Part shown: piece by piece, positions 8,702 through 17,552 of the stretch
Layout: every line of letters begins with the position of its first letter
Numbering within the stretch: position 1 is the first letter of the stretch
NCBI RefSeq assembly: GCF_050587365.1
Contig: NZ_JBOBFV010000002.1
Location: forward strand, 186,001-250,000
DNA length: 64,000 bases
Direction of reading: 5' to 3'
Origin: Plantibacter auratus
GTDB taxonomy: Bacteria > Actinomycetota > Actinomycetes > Actinomycetales > Microbacteriaceae
Position numbers and translations under genes: made by a program
The notes under the pieces: model-generated
Databases searched by the model: none
Told to the model about the DNA's origin: nothing
Seen by the model: only the letters and a program-made list of their open reading frames with translations

Positions 8702-9121
8702 TCACACCGCTTCGACGAACAACTCCTCCAACTCGGCGAAGACGCCGACGGCGAGGCGCTCGAACTGCTCGGCGCTCAGCAGGATCGTCTCGCCCGGGAC
8801 GAGGCCGGTGAACGACGTCCCCTCGGCGTACTGCAGGACGGTCCCCACCGTGAACACCCGGTCGTGGTCGAGGATCGACGCGACGATGAGTTCGAGCTCG
8901 TTGAGGGCCCCGGGACCTTTGCCGAGCACCGAGCGCACCCGGTGGACGAACGGCCGGTCGAGCACCAGGGTGAGGCCGGTGAAGAACTCGGGGTCGACCA
9001 CGGCCAGTGCTGCGGGGTCCGCTCCGGCCTCGGCCAGCGTCTCGCGTCCGGCGACGAGCGCGGCGATCATCGTCTTCGCCTGGTCGACCTCTCGCTGTTC
9101 GAAGGTCTTGCGTCCCAGCAT
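8702..9121 (-). CDS. Conserved hypothetical cytoplasmic protein
   Basis: A 139-residue soluble, mainly helical protein starting MLGRKTFEQREVDQAKTMIAALVAG. I recognise no domain. It has no membrane segment or signal peptide and is mildly acidic, with ELEELFVEAV at the end. It is separated from its neighbours by about 60 and 90 bases. Composition and codon use match the genome, so I accept it as a real gene of unknown function. Confidence 0.65.
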   Translation of the reverse strand: MLGRKTFEQREVDQAKTMIAALVAGRETLAEAGADPAALAVVDPEFFTGLTLVLDRPFVHRVRSVLGKGPGALNELELIVASILDHDRVFTVGTVLQYAEGTSFTGLVPGETILLSAEQFERLAVGVFAELEELFVEAV

Positions 9122-9208
9122 GGGTGTCTCCTCGGCGTCGCGGATCGGGTGCGCTTCACGCTACTCCCCGGCACGCCCGGATCACAGCAGGCCTCGCGCG
9201 TCCGTTGG

Positions 9209-10186
9209 TCAGGCCTGCTTCCGCTCGCGACGCGGGACGTGGAGCGACACGACGCCGGCCTCGCGGTTGATGCGACGGACCCGTGCCCGCCAGATGAGCG
9301 CGAATGCGACGACGAGCACGATCAGGGCCGGCACGGCGAGCATCTTGAGCACCGGCATGCTCGGGAACAGCAGCCCCCAGAGCACGGCGTTGCCGTCCCA
9401 GAGGCCGTGCATGACCGCGACGAGCAGGTAGGTCAGGAGCACGCCCACGGTGATCCGGAACCGGCCGTTGCGTGTGGCCGCGAACAGCGCCGCGGCGAAC
9501 AGTGCCGTCCACAGTGGGTGTCCGACCGGGTCGAAGATCGTCCGGGCGAACGCGGCCCCGGCCGCTTGGAACGCCGGGTGCGAGAGGATCGTCTCGAGTG
9601 GTGGCGAACCGGCGGCGAGCTTCTGGGAGGCTTCGACCCCGTCCGCCCACCCTTGCCCGATGTACCAGAGGTTCTCGAGGACGGCGAAGCCGATCCCGAC
9701 AGCGCCGCCGACGAAGAGCCCGCCCCGGGCGGTCTTCACCGGCAGCCGCCACGCCACGATCACGACGGCGATGATCTTCGCCAGCTCCTCGGCGACCCCG
9801 GCGAAGAAGAGCCCGATGTCGTGCGGGTTCTCGCCGGCATCGGTCGCGGCGACGCCGATGAGGGAGTCGAAGGTGCTGCCGAGCGTGATGGCGATGAAGC
9901 CTCCGACCAGGACCGCCCAGAGGAGCGTCGCCGTCGTGACGCCGTCGCCCGGCTGAAGACGTCTGGCCATGATGAGCAGCAGGGTGGACGCGGCCAGCCC
10001 CGAGCCGAGCAGGATCCACGCGGGGACCACCGCCGGGTTGCCGAGGAGGACGTGCGGCACCAGCAGCAGGAACAGCCAGAGCGCCAGGCCACCGAAGAAG
10101 AACCAGGCGGGGGCATGTGTGTGACGCCAGAGGGGCACTTTGGCGTCGCTGGTCTCAGGCGTCGTGCTCGGGGCTGCGTGTGACAT
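9209..10186 (-). CDS. PrsW-like intramembrane metalloprotease
   Basis: A 325-residue membrane protein of the PrsW/CAAX-protease-like superfamily. PrsW of Bacillus cleaves an anti-sigma factor within the membrane. Conserved elements are the glutamate motif GVAEELAKIIAV (about residues 130-141), the FAVLENLWYIGQ motif, the histidine in FDPVGHPLWTALFAAA, and MHGLWDGNA. Together these make the putative metal site. About eight hydrophobic segments are visible. The C-terminal tail after the last segment is very basic (RRERKQA). No anti-sigma factor is adjacent, so the substrate is unknown. Confidence 0.85.
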   Translation of the reverse strand: MSHAAPSTTPETSDAKVPLWRHTHAPAWFFFGGLALWLFLLLVPHVLLGNPAVVPAWILLGSGLAASTLLLIMARRLQPGDGVTTATLLWAVLVGGFIAITLGSTFDSLIGVAATDAGENPHDIGLFFAGVAEELAKIIAVVIVAWRLPVKTARGGLFVGGAVGIGFAVLENLWYIGQGWADGVEASQKLAAGSPPLETILSHPAFQAAGAAFARTIFDPVGHPLWTALFAAALFAATRNGRFRITVGVLLTYLLVAVMHGLWDGNAVLWGLLFPSMPVLKMLAVPALIVLVVAFALIWRARVRRINREAGVVSLHVPRRERKQA

Positions 10187-10287
10187 CGGGTCCTCTCAGG
10201 GCGCGCCGACCGGGCCCACCGCGAGGATCACGCTAGTGCGCGGCATCCGTCGCGCACCAGGGGTTTCCTCCCCCACTCGGGGGTCAC

Positions 10288-10397
10288 GGCCAGCGCGGTG
10301 CTGTCGCGTGAGCGCGGGGCATGCGCGTGAGCGCGCCCCTCCGGAGGGGCGCGCTCACGTCGGTGGGTCGCGCTCGGGTCAGCGCACCGCGCTGGCC
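10288..10397. repeat. Long palindromic repeat, family R3, copy A
   Basis: Outer arms ggccagcgcggtgc and gcaccgcgctggcc enclose an inner palindrome, gtgagcgcgcccctccggaggggcgcgctcac, split at its centre. It lies directly downstream of clpB and so could act as its terminator. Related copies occur at 16582-16694 and 18200-18311. Confidence 0.8.
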
Positions 10398-10409
10398 GCA
10401 AGCAGCCGG

Positions 10410-12572
10410 CTAGGCCGGGACCACCGCTCGCTCGACCGTGAGGCCGTCGCCGTCGAGCGCCAGGCCCACGTGCACGGTGTCGCCGTCGCGGATCGAGCCG
10501 TCGAGGATCGCACGCGCGAGGCGGTCGTCGATCTCCCGCTGCATGAGTCGACGCAGCGGACGCGCGCCGTACATGGGGTCGTATCCGCGCTCCGCGAGCC
10601 ACGCGCGGGCGTCGGGCGTGACGGCGAGGTGGAGCCGACGCTCCCCCAGTCGACGCTGCAGGCGGTCGATGTACAGCTCGACGATCTGGCCGAGCTCCGC
10701 CTCGCTGAGCGGCTGGAACACGACGATGTCATCGAGACGGTTGATGAACTCCGGCTTGAACGCCTGGCGTACGAGCTGCTGCACCGCCTCCTCCTTCTGC
10801 TCGAGGGAGAGCGAGGCGTCCATCAGGTACTGCGAGCCGAGGTTGGAGGTCAGCACGAGGATGACGTTCCGGAAGTCGACCGTGCGCCCCTGCCCGTCGG
10901 TCAGGCGACCGTCGTCGAGCACCTGCAGGAGGATGTCGAACACCTCGGGGTGCGCCTTCTCGACCTCGTCGAGCAGTACGACGGAGTACGGGCGTCGACG
11001 AACGGCCTCGGTGAGCTGCCCGCCCTGCTCGTAGCCGACGTACCCCGGAGGTGCACCGACGAGCCGGGAGACCGAGTGCTTCTCGCCGTACTCGGACATG
11101 TCGATGCGGACCATGGCCTTCTCGTCGTCGAAGAGGAACTCGGCGAGCGCCTTCGCCAGCTCGGTCTTGCCGACGCCGGTGGGGCCGAGGAACATGAACG
11201 AGCCGGTCGGGCGGTCGGGGTCGGAGATGCCGGCCCGGGTGCGCCGGACGGCGTCGGACACGGCGGCGACCGCACGGTGCTGCCCGATGAGTCGGCGGGA
11301 CAGCTCCTGCTCGAGGTGCAGCAGCTTCTCCGTCTCGCCTTGCAGCAGGCGACCGACGGGGATGCCGGTCCACGCGGCGATGACGGCGGCGATATCCTCG
11401 GCGGTCACCTGGTCGTTGACCATCCGGGGCTCGCCGTCGGTGTCCTGCTCGGCCGACTCCGCGAGCGCGAGTTCGCGTTCGAGCTGCGGGATGTCGGCGT
11501 AGAGGAGCTTGGACGCCTGTTCGAGCTTGCCCTCGCGCTGGGCGCGTTCGGCCTTGCTCCGGGCGGCGTCGAGCTGCTTCTTGAGGTCGCCGACCCGGTT
11601 GAGGCTCGCACGCTCGCGCTCCCAGCGCGCCTGCAGCTCGCCGAGCGCGGCCTGGCGGGTCGCGAGGTCCTCCCGGAGGCGGGCGAGGCGCTCCTTGGAG
11701 GCGTCGTCCTTCTCCTTCTTGAGGGCGAGCTCCTCGAGCTTCAGGCGGTCGACGCTGCGTCGGAGTTCGTCGATCTCGACGGGTGCCGAGTCGATCTCCA
11801 TGCGCAGTCGGCTGGCAGCCTCGTCGATGAGGTCGATCGCCTTGTCGGGCAGCTGCCGCGACGTGATGTAGCGGTTGGACAGGGCTGCTGCGGCGACGAG
11901 CGCGTTGTCGGCGATGGCCACCTTGTGGTGCGCCTCGTACCGCTCCTTGAGGCCACGGAGGATGGCGACCGTGTCCTCGACGCTCGGCTCACCCACGAAC
12001 ACCTGCTGGAAGCGACGCTCCATGGCGGCGTCCTTCTCGATGAACTCGCGGTACTCGTCGAGCGTGGTCGCGCCGATGAGCCGGAGCTCACCGCGGGCGA
12101 GCATGGGCTTCAGCATGTTGGCCGCGGCGACGGACCCCTCGCCGCCACCGGCGCCCATGAGGACGTGGAGCTCGTCGATGAAGGTGATGATCTGTCCGTC
12201 GGACTCGTCGATCTCCTTGAGCACCGCCTTGAGGCGCTCCTCGAACTGCCCGCGGTACATGGCACCCGCCACGAGTGCGGAGAGGTCGAGGGAGATGAGC
12301 TGCTTGCCCTTGAGGCTCTCGGCGACGTCGCCCGCGACGATGCGCTGGGCGAGGCCTTCGACGACGGCGGTCTTGCCGACGCCGGGCTCGCCGATGAGGA
12401 CGGGGTTGTTCTTGGTGCGTCGCGTGAGCACCTGGCTCACGCGACGGATCTCGGCGTCGCGGCCGATGACCGGATCGAGCTTGCCGGAGGCGGCGATCTC
12501 GGTCAGGTTGACGCCGTACTGCTCGAGCGCGCTGCGCTGATCCTCTTGCTGAGGCGTCTGGCCTGCTGGCAT
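10410..12572 (-). CDS. clpB: ClpB-type AAA+ disaggregase lacking the N domain
   Basis: A 720-residue AAA+ chaperone that, with DnaK, extracts polypeptides from aggregates. AAA-1 begins almost at once (YGVNLTEIAASGKLDPVIGRD). Its Walker A is GEPGVGKTAVVEGLA and its Walker B is IITFIDELH. A coiled-coil middle domain follows at about residues 275-390. AAA-2 has GPTGVGKTELAKALAEFLF and SVVLLDEVEKAHPEVFDILLQVLDDGRLTDGQGR. There is no ClpP-docking (L/M)GF loop, so it is a disaggregase rather than a protease subunit. The usual N-terminal Clp-N double repeat is missing. ATG 12572 has AGGAG nine bases upstream, and a HAIR site lies just before it, so HspR control is expected. Confidence 0.93.
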   Translation of the reverse strand: MPAGQTPQQEDQRSALEQYGVNLTEIAASGKLDPVIGRDAEIRRVSQVLTRRTKNNPVLIGEPGVGKTAVVEGLAQRIVAGDVAESLKGKQLISLDLSALVAGAMYRGQFEERLKAVLKEIDESDGQIITFIDELHVLMGAGGGEGSVAAANMLKPMLARGELRLIGATTLDEYREFIEKDAAMERRFQQVFVGEPSVEDTVAILRGLKERYEAHHKVAIADNALVAAAALSNRYITSRQLPDKAIDLIDEAASRLRMEIDSAPVEIDELRRSVDRLKLEELALKKEKDDASKERLARLREDLATRQAALGELQARWERERASLNRVGDLKKQLDAARSKAERAQREGKLEQASKLLYADIPQLERELALAESAEQDTDGEPRMVNDQVTAEDIAAVIAAWTGIPVGRLLQGETEKLLHLEQELSRRLIGQHRAVAAVSDAVRRTRAGISDPDRPTGSFMFLGPTGVGKTELAKALAEFLFDDEKAMVRIDMSEYGEKHSVSRLVGAPPGYVGYEQGGQLTEAVRRRPYSVVLLDEVEKAHPEVFDILLQVLDDGRLTDGQGRTVDFRNVILVLTSNLGSQYLMDASLSLEQKEEAVQQLVRQAFKPEFINRLDDIVVFQPLSEAELGQIVELYIDRLQRRLGERRLHLAVTPDARAWLAERGYDPMYGARPLRRLMQREIDDRLARAILDGSIRDGDTVHVGLALDGDGLTVERAVVPA

Positions 12573-12594
12573 GGGTACGGTCTCCTGTTCAAAA

Positions 12595-12615
12595 CTTGAG
12601 TGGATGTGACTCAAG
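12595..12615. promoter_or_regulatory. HAIR site (HspR operator) upstream of clpB
   Basis: A perfect CTTGAGT-N7-ACTCAAG inverted repeat, the HspR-associated inverted repeat known from Streptomyces and Mycobacterium. It lies 23 bases before the clpB start, where repressor binding would cover the promoter or transcript start. Confidence 0.93.
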
Positions 12616-12674
12616 TTTACCACCGCCGCTCTCTGCCGACAAGATGCGATCGGCAGGTGTTCTCCAGCGCATCG

Positions 12675-12692
12675 AAGGGTAGGCTTACCTAT
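12675..12692. promoter_or_regulatory. IdeR/DtxR-type iron box before the siderophore-reductase gene
   Basis: agggtaggcttacctat (12676-12692) matches 15 of 17 positions of the DtxR/IdeR consensus AGGTWAGSCTWACCTWA. It ends two bases before the ATG at 12695 and contains TAGGCT, a possible -10. That position suggests a leaderless transcript shut off by iron-loaded regulator. The regulator itself is not in the window. Confidence 0.85.
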
Positions 12693-12694
12693 CG

Positions 12695-13645
12695 ATGCCT
12701 CGCCTCAGTGAACAGACCCCCGACTCGATCTTCATCCTCCTCGCAGCCGTCGTCCGGCGCATCGAGCAGGTGAGCCCGAGCTATCGGCGGTTCACGTTCA
12801 CGGGCCCCGAGGTCCAGCACATCGCGGACAACCGTCACGACCAGCGCATCAAGCTGCTCTTCCCGCTGCCCGACACCGGTTTCGACGAGCTGCCGATGCA
12901 CGACGACTGGTACCAGGCCTGGCGACTGCTGCCCAACGACAAACGTCACCCGATGCGCACGTACACGATCCGCGAGGTCCGGCCCGAGCTCGCCGAGTTC
13001 GACGTCGACATCGCGCTGCACGGCCGCGTCGGCCCCGCGTCCACCTGGGCGATGGACGCGAAGGTCGGCGACGAGCTCGTCGTCAACGTCCCCAACGCCC
13101 GGTCGGCCGTCCCGGCCGGCGGCATCGACTGGCACGCACCGGCCACCGTCGACCAGGTGCTCCTCGCCGGCGACGAGACGGCCCTGCCCGGGATCGCCGG
13201 GATCCTCGAGCGCCTGCCGAGCACCGCGCGCGGGATCGCGGTCGTCGAGCTGCCGCACGAGGACGACATCGCCGCCCTGTCCACGAAGCCCGACGGGGTC
13301 GAGGTCGTCGTCCTCCCCCGCGGCGACCAGCCCGTGGGCACCCTGCTCATCCCCGAGGTCGAGCGCATCGCGAGCCGCCTCGCGCCGAGCGTCGACACCG
13401 CCACGATCGCCACGCAGCCGGCACTCGAGGACGTCGACGTCGACACCGAGCTGCTCTGGGAAGCGCCGGTCAACGCGACCGGAGGCCCCGTCCTCGAGAG
13501 CGCACCGCTCTACGCGTGGCTCGCCGGAGAGGCGTCGGCCATCAAGACGCTCCGCCGACACCTCGTCTCCGGGTGCGGCGTCGACCGCAAGTCGGTCGCG
13601 TTCATGGGCTACTGGCGACACGGCAAGGCCGAAGACAACCGATGA
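12695..13645 (+). CDS. Siderophore-interacting protein (FAD-dependent ferric-siderophore reductase)
   Basis: A 316-residue cytoplasmic flavoprotein of the ViuB/SIP family, which releases iron from imported ferric siderophores by reduction. The FAD-binding motif RTYTIRE lies at about residue 89. A basic substrate pocket and an NAD(P)H-domain region LLAGDETALPGI at about residue 155 follow. The C terminus holds the family segment SAIKTLRRHLV...GYWRHGKAEDN. There is no Shine-Dalgarno sequence before the ATG; the IdeR box is immediately upstream, which fits leaderless initiation. It leads an operon with the two permeases and the ATPase. Confidence 0.93.
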   Translation: MPRLSEQTPDSIFILLAAVVRRIEQVSPSYRRFTFTGPEVQHIADNRHDQRIKLLFPLPDTGFDELPMHDDWYQAWRLLPNDKRHPMRTYTIREVRPELAEFDVDIALHGRVGPASTWAMDAKVGDELVVNVPNARSAVPAGGIDWHAPATVDQVLLAGDETALPGIAGILERLPSTARGIAVVELPHEDDIAALSTKPDGVEVVVLPRGDQPVGTLLIPEVERIASRLAPSVDTATIATQPALEDVDVDTELLWEAPVNATGGPVLESAPLYAWLAGEASAIKTLRRHLVSGCGVDRKSVAFMGYWRHGKAEDNR

Positions 13646-13649
13646 GCCG

Positions 13650-14720
13650 GTGAGCGCCGACCTCGACAGCCTGCGGCTCCCGACCGCGGCCGCCCGCGCA
13701 CGAGAGGCGTCGACCGGTATCGCCCGATCGACCGCGTCGCGCTGGCTGCTGCTCGTCGCCGCGCTCGTCGTGCTCGCCGCCATCGCCGCGGGCAGCCTCT
13801 TCATCGGCTCGGGGACGATCAGTGCCGCCGAGGTCTGGCGGGCGCTGTCACAGGGCGGCGACGACACCAACGCGATCCTCGTCACCGGGTTCCGGGTGCC
13901 GCGCATGCTCCTGGCCATCGGCGTCGGTGCGGCGCTCGGCCTCGCCGGAGCGATGATGCAGGCCGTCACGCGGAACCCGCTCGCCGACCCCGGCATCCTC
14001 GGCGTCAACGCCGGGGCGTACATCGCGGTCGTGCTCGCCGTCGCCATCGCCGGCACCGCCGACCTGAGCTCCTACGTGTGGTGGTCCTTCGCCGGCGCGG
14101 GCCTCGCCGCCGTCATCGTGTACGTGATCGGCTCCCGGGGCCGCGCCGGGGCGACCCCGGTGCGTCTCGTCCTCGCCGGTGTCGCACTCTCCGCAGCGCT
14201 CCAGGGGGTGACCTTCGCCATCACGATCCGCAACCCCGACATCTTCGACAAGATCCGCTTCTGGCAGGCCGGCTCGCTGCAGAACCGCCAGATGGACGTG
14301 CTCCTCGGGGTGCTGCCGTTCCTCATCGTCGGGGTCGTCCTCGCCCTCGTCGTCTCCCGATCACTCAACGCCGTCGCCCTCGGAGACGACCTCGCGACCT
14401 CACTCGGCACGAAGGTGCTCCGGACGCGGGTGCTGTCGGTCGTCGCGATCACCCTGTTGTGCGGCTCGGCCACCGCGGCGGCCGGACCGATCGCCTTCCT
14501 CGGACTCATGTCGCCCTACCTCGCCCGGGCCGTCGTCGGACCGGACCAGCGCTGGGTACTGCCGTTCACGATGGTGTTTGCGCCGATCATCTTCCTGCTG
14601 TCCGACCTCGTCGGGCGGGTCGCCGTCCCCGGCGAGATGCCGGTCGGGATCGTCACGGCGTTCGTGGGTGCCCCGCTCCTCATCGTGCTCATCCGCCGTT
14701 CGAAGGTGCAGGGGCTGTGA
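13650..14720 (+). CDS. Iron-siderophore ABC transporter permease 1 (FecCD family)
   Basis: A 356-residue integral membrane permease of the FecCD/BtuC family with about ten membrane helices, partner of the next gene in a heterodimeric iron-siderophore importer. Conserved segments are RVPRMLLAIGVGAALGLAGAMMQAVTRNPLADPGILGVNAGAY (entry region) and the coupling loop GPIAFLGLMSPYLARAVVG. GTG 13650 lies four bases after the preceding stop, so translation is coupled. It overlaps the next start by four bases (GTGA). Confidence 0.93.
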   Translation: MSADLDSLRLPTAAARAREASTGIARSTASRWLLLVAALVVLAAIAAGSLFIGSGTISAAEVWRALSQGGDDTNAILVTGFRVPRMLLAIGVGAALGLAGAMMQAVTRNPLADPGILGVNAGAYIAVVLAVAIAGTADLSSYVWWSFAGAGLAAVIVYVIGSRGRAGATPVRLVLAGVALSAALQGVTFAITIRNPDIFDKIRFWQAGSLQNRQMDVLLGVLPFLIVGVVLALVVSRSLNAVALGDDLATSLGTKVLRTRVLSVVAITLLCGSATAAAGPIAFLGLMSPYLARAVVGPDQRWVLPFTMVFAPIIFLLSDLVGRVAVPGEMPVGIVTAFVGAPLLIVLIRRSKVQGL

Positions 14721-15760
14721 CCGCGGTCGCCGAGCCGGGCCGGCGCACCGTGCGGATCGGTCGGGTCAGCTGGGTGGTCCACCGGCGTGAGCTGATCGTC
14801 GTCGGCGCTCTGGTCGCCGTCATCGTGGGGGTCGGCGCCTTCGCGCTCACCCAGGGCGAGTACCGCATCCCGCTCGACAAACTGCTCGCCGCGTTCACCG
14901 GCACGGGTTCGGAGAGCGTCGTCCGCATCGTGTTGGAGTGGCGCCTGCCGCGGGTCGTGATCGCCGTCGTCGGCGGGATCGCTCTCGGGCTCTCCGGCGC
15001 GATCTTCCAATCGATCACCCGGAACCCACTCGGCAGCCCCGACATCATCGGGTTCAACTCCGGCGCGTTCACCGGCGCGCTCATCGTCACCCTCGTCGTC
15101 GGCGGGAACTATGCGGCGATGGTCTCCGGCGCGTTGATCGGCGGGCTCGCGACGGCCCTCATCGTCTACCTCCTCGCGTGGTCCCGGGGCGTCCAGGGGT
15201 TCCGGCTCATCGTGATCGGCATCGCGATCAGCGCCGTCCTCAACGCGTTCAACGACTACCTGCAGCTGCGGGCGGACCTCAATGCCGCCATAGCCGCTGC
15301 CAGCTGGGGCATGGGTTCGCTCGCCGACCTCGGGTGGCAGGACGTCGTGCCCGTGACGATCGCGGTCGCGGTCCTCGTCCCCCTCCTCGCGCTCATGTCC
15401 CGCCGACTCGGCATGCTGGAGTTCGGCGACGACATCGCGAGCGCCCTCGGCATCCCGGTCGAACGCACGCGGCTGTTGCTGCTCGTGATCGGCGTCGCCC
15501 TCACCGCGACCGTCACCGCGGTCGCCGGCCCGATCGTCTTCGTCGCCCTCGCCGCACCCCAACTCGCCCGGCGGCTGACGAGGTCCGCCGGCATCACCCT
15601 CGTCCCCTCGGCCGCCATGGGTGCGGCGTTGCTCCTCGTGAGCGACGTCGTGGCTCAGCGGATCATCGCCCCGGCCGCCCTGCCGGTCGGTGCGGTGACC
15701 GTGACCCTCGGCGGCATCTACCTCATCGCCCTGCTCATCACGCAGGCGGGAAAGCGCTGA
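14717..15760 (+). CDS. Iron-siderophore ABC transporter permease 2 (FecCD family)
   Basis: A 347-residue FecCD permease, second membrane subunit of the same importer. Family motifs are EWRLPRVVIAVVGGIALGLSGAIFQSITRNPLGSPDIIGFNSGAFTG and the coupling loop GPIVFVALAAPQLARRLT. GTG 14717 overlaps the previous stop. The longer in-frame ORF from 14078 is a shadow of permease 1. About nine or ten membrane helices are apparent. Confidence 0.93.
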   Translation: MTAVAEPGRRTVRIGRVSWVVHRRELIVVGALVAVIVGVGAFALTQGEYRIPLDKLLAAFTGTGSESVVRIVLEWRLPRVVIAVVGGIALGLSGAIFQSITRNPLGSPDIIGFNSGAFTGALIVTLVVGGNYAAMVSGALIGGLATALIVYLLAWSRGVQGFRLIVIGIAISAVLNAFNDYLQLRADLNAAIAAASWGMGSLADLGWQDVVPVTIAVAVLVPLLALMSRRLGMLEFGDDIASALGIPVERTRLLLLVIGVALTATVTAVAGPIVFVALAAPQLARRLTRSAGITLVPSAAMGAALLLVSDVVAQRIIAPAALPVGAVTVTLGGIYLIALLITQAGKR

Positions 15761-15761
15761 C

Positions 15762-16565
15762 ATGAAGACCGATACCCCCACCACGAGACTCGCCGGAACC
15801 GGCCTCCGCGTCGGCTACGACCAGCGGACCATCATCCACGAGCTGGACATCGCGATCCCCGACGACTCGTTCACGGTCATCGTCGGGCCGAACGCCTGCG
15901 GCAAGTCGACGCTCCTGCGTGCCCTCGCCCGGCTGCTGAAGCCGACGCAGGGACAGGTCGTGCTCGACGGTCAGGAGATCACGCGCTACCCGTCGAAGGA
16001 GGTCGCAAAGCGCATCGGGCTGCTGCCGCAGACGTCGATAGCGCCCGACGGCATCTCGGTGATCGACCTCGTGTCGCGTGGCCGATACCCGCACCAGTCG
16101 ATCCTCCGACGCTGGTCGGCGGCCGATGAGGCGGCGGTGCTCGCGGCGATGGAGGCGACGAACGTCACGGAGCTGTCCGGTCGCCTCGTCGACGAACTGT
16201 CCGGTGGCCAGCGCCAGCGGGTGTGGGTGGCGATGGCCCTCGCTCAGGAGACGCCGTTGCTGCTGCTCGACGAGCCGACGACCTTCCTCGACATCACGCA
16301 TCAGGTGGAGCTGCTCGACCTCTTCACCCGGCTCAACCAGGAGGGTGGCCGCACCCTCGTCGCGGTCCTGCACGACCTCAACCAGGCGGCGCGGTACGCG
16401 ACGCACCTGATCGCGATGCGGGACGGACACGTGGTCGCGCAGGGTGCGCCGGCGGACATCGTGACGGCCGAGCTCGTCGAGGAGGTCTTCGGGCTCCGCT
16501 GCCGGATCATCGACGACCCCGAGTCGCACACGCCGCTCGTCATCCCGCTGATGGGCGCGCACTGA
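15762..16565 (+). CDS. Iron-siderophore ABC transporter ATP-binding protein (FecE/FhuC type)
   Basis: A 267-residue ABC ATPase that powers the FecCD-type importer. Walker A is GPNACGKSTLLRAL, with Ala where Gly is more common, a normal variant in this subfamily. The Q-loop region is GLLPQTSIAPDGISVIDLVSRGRYPHQ, typical of siderophore importers. The signature is LSGGQRQRVWVAMALAQ and Walker B is LLLLDEPTTFLDI. It starts one base after the permease stop and ends the first half of the iron locus. The binding-protein gene is 1.8 kb further on. Confidence 0.95.
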   Translation: MKTDTPTTRLAGTGLRVGYDQRTIIHELDIAIPDDSFTVIVGPNACGKSTLLRALARLLKPTQGQVVLDGQEITRYPSKEVAKRIGLLPQTSIAPDGISVIDLVSRGRYPHQSILRRWSAADEAAVLAAMEATNVTELSGRLVDELSGGQRQRVWVAMALAQETPLLLLDEPTTFLDITHQVELLDLFTRLNQEGGRTLVAVLHDLNQAARYATHLIAMRDGHVVAQGAPADIVTAELVEEVFGLRCRIIDDPESHTPLVIPLMGAH

Positions 16566-16581
16566 CCCGTGTTTCTGGCCG

Positions 16582-16694
16582 GTGTCAGCGCGGTGCGCTG
16601 GCGTGAGCGCGGGCTTGCAGGCGTGGGCGCGCCCCGCTGACGTGAGCGCGGGCCTCCGGAGGGGTGCGCTCACGTCGGCGGGGCGCGCTCACGA
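16582..16694. repeat. Long palindromic repeat, family R3, copy B
   Basis: gtgtcagcgcggtgcgctgg...gtgagcgcgggcctccggaggggtgcgctcacgtc, split here. It shares the outer agcgcggtgc word and the central cctccggagggg palindrome with copies A and C. It occupies most of the gap between the ATPase and the next gene on the opposite strand, and marks one side of a two-gene insert. Confidence 0.8.
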
Positions 16695-16712
16695 GGTGGA
16701 TGCGTGCCGGCG

Positions 16713-17552
16713 TCAGCAGCCGATGGCTGGTTTGCCGGGGCGGCAGGGTTTGTCGACGCCCACGGTCGAGTTCCGCACGATCTGCACCGCGTGGGGTTCT
16801 TCGGTCGGGATCGACAGGGTTCCGACGACAGGAAGCCACTCGCTGTCGCCGATGCGGTATTCGGCGGCGTACTCGACTTCGACGGTGATGGTCTTCGTCC
16901 CGACCGTCGTGTAGCGGTGGCTGGTCGGGGTCTTGGAGAACTCCGCGAGTCCGAGGGCAGCCCACGTGGATCCGCCGGTTCGGGTGGTGGTCGTGTCGCC
17001 GTCGCTGTAGTCGTAGGTGAAGCCGACGGGGATGAAGTTCACCTCTGCGACCTGGCCGAGGAGGGTGCCGGTGCGGGTGTGTCCGGAAGCAGCTGCGATG
17101 ACGTTGGTGTGGAGCCCGCGGACGCCCCAGGCGGCGGGTTCGGTGGTGACGGTGGGTGCGGCGGGGGCGAAGCTGGCGACGTCGCGGATCGTCACGGGCT
17201 GCGCTACTGGTGCTGCTGCGAGGTCGGTGCCGAGGTCGCCGGGCGTGAAGGTGTAACACTCGTCCGGCCGCATGAGGCTGCAGACGGTCCGTTCACCGTT
17301 GGGCCCGTCGGTCACCCCGGGTGGCAACTCGGCCGAGCCGCCACCACCACTGCCTCCGCCCGTTCCGCCACCGGACCCACCGCCAGTGCCAGGGCGTTCG
17401 ACGCTGCCGCCGATGTCGACCGAACCGTTACCGATGCAAGCGCCCGAAATTGCCCCGCCAGCATCGCAGCTGGCGGCGACGGCGGCGGACGCCAGCCCGA
17501 CGCCGCCCACGAGCATGAACCCGATGGCCAGCGCAGCACCTACTCTCCGCAT
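16713..17552 (-). CDS. Secreted protein with Gly-rich linker and PKD-like region
   Basis: A 279-residue exported protein. It has a typical signal peptide (MRRVGAALAIGFMLVGGVGLASAAVAA, residues 1-27). A short Cys-containing segment follows (SCDAGGAISGACIG), then a Gly/Ser-rich linker at about 56-74. The larger beta-rich region holds FTYDYSDGDTTTTRTGG and HRYTTVGTKTITVEVEYAAEYRIG, which resembles the PKD fold. The C terminus is Cys-rich (DKPCRPGKPAIGC). I know similar architecture in Microbacteriaceae secreted proteins without known function. Its start overlaps the end of the lipoprotein gene by 13 bases, so the two form an operon. Confidence 0.72.
   Translation of the reverse strand: MRRVGAALAIGFMLVGGVGLASAAVAASCDAGGAISGACIGNGSVDIGGSVERPGTGGGSGGGTGGGSGGGGSAELPPGVTDGPNGERTVCSLMRPDECYTFTPGDLGTDLAAAPVAQPVTIRDVASFAPAAPTVTTEPAAWGVRGLHTNVIAAASGHTRTGTLLGQVAEVNFIPVGFTYDYSDGDTTTTRTGGSTWAALGLAEFSKTPTSHRYTTVGTKTITVEVEYAAEYRIGDSEWLPVVGTLSIPTEEPHAVQIVRNSTVGVDKPCRPGKPAIGC

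Noticed and set aside
10140..12599. Long plus-strand open frame (819 codons) opposite clpB
   Set aside because: It is a shadow frame of a conserved gene. High GC gives long open antisense frames; the same applies to frames opposite dnaK, clpC, the GH3 gene and the fucose genes.
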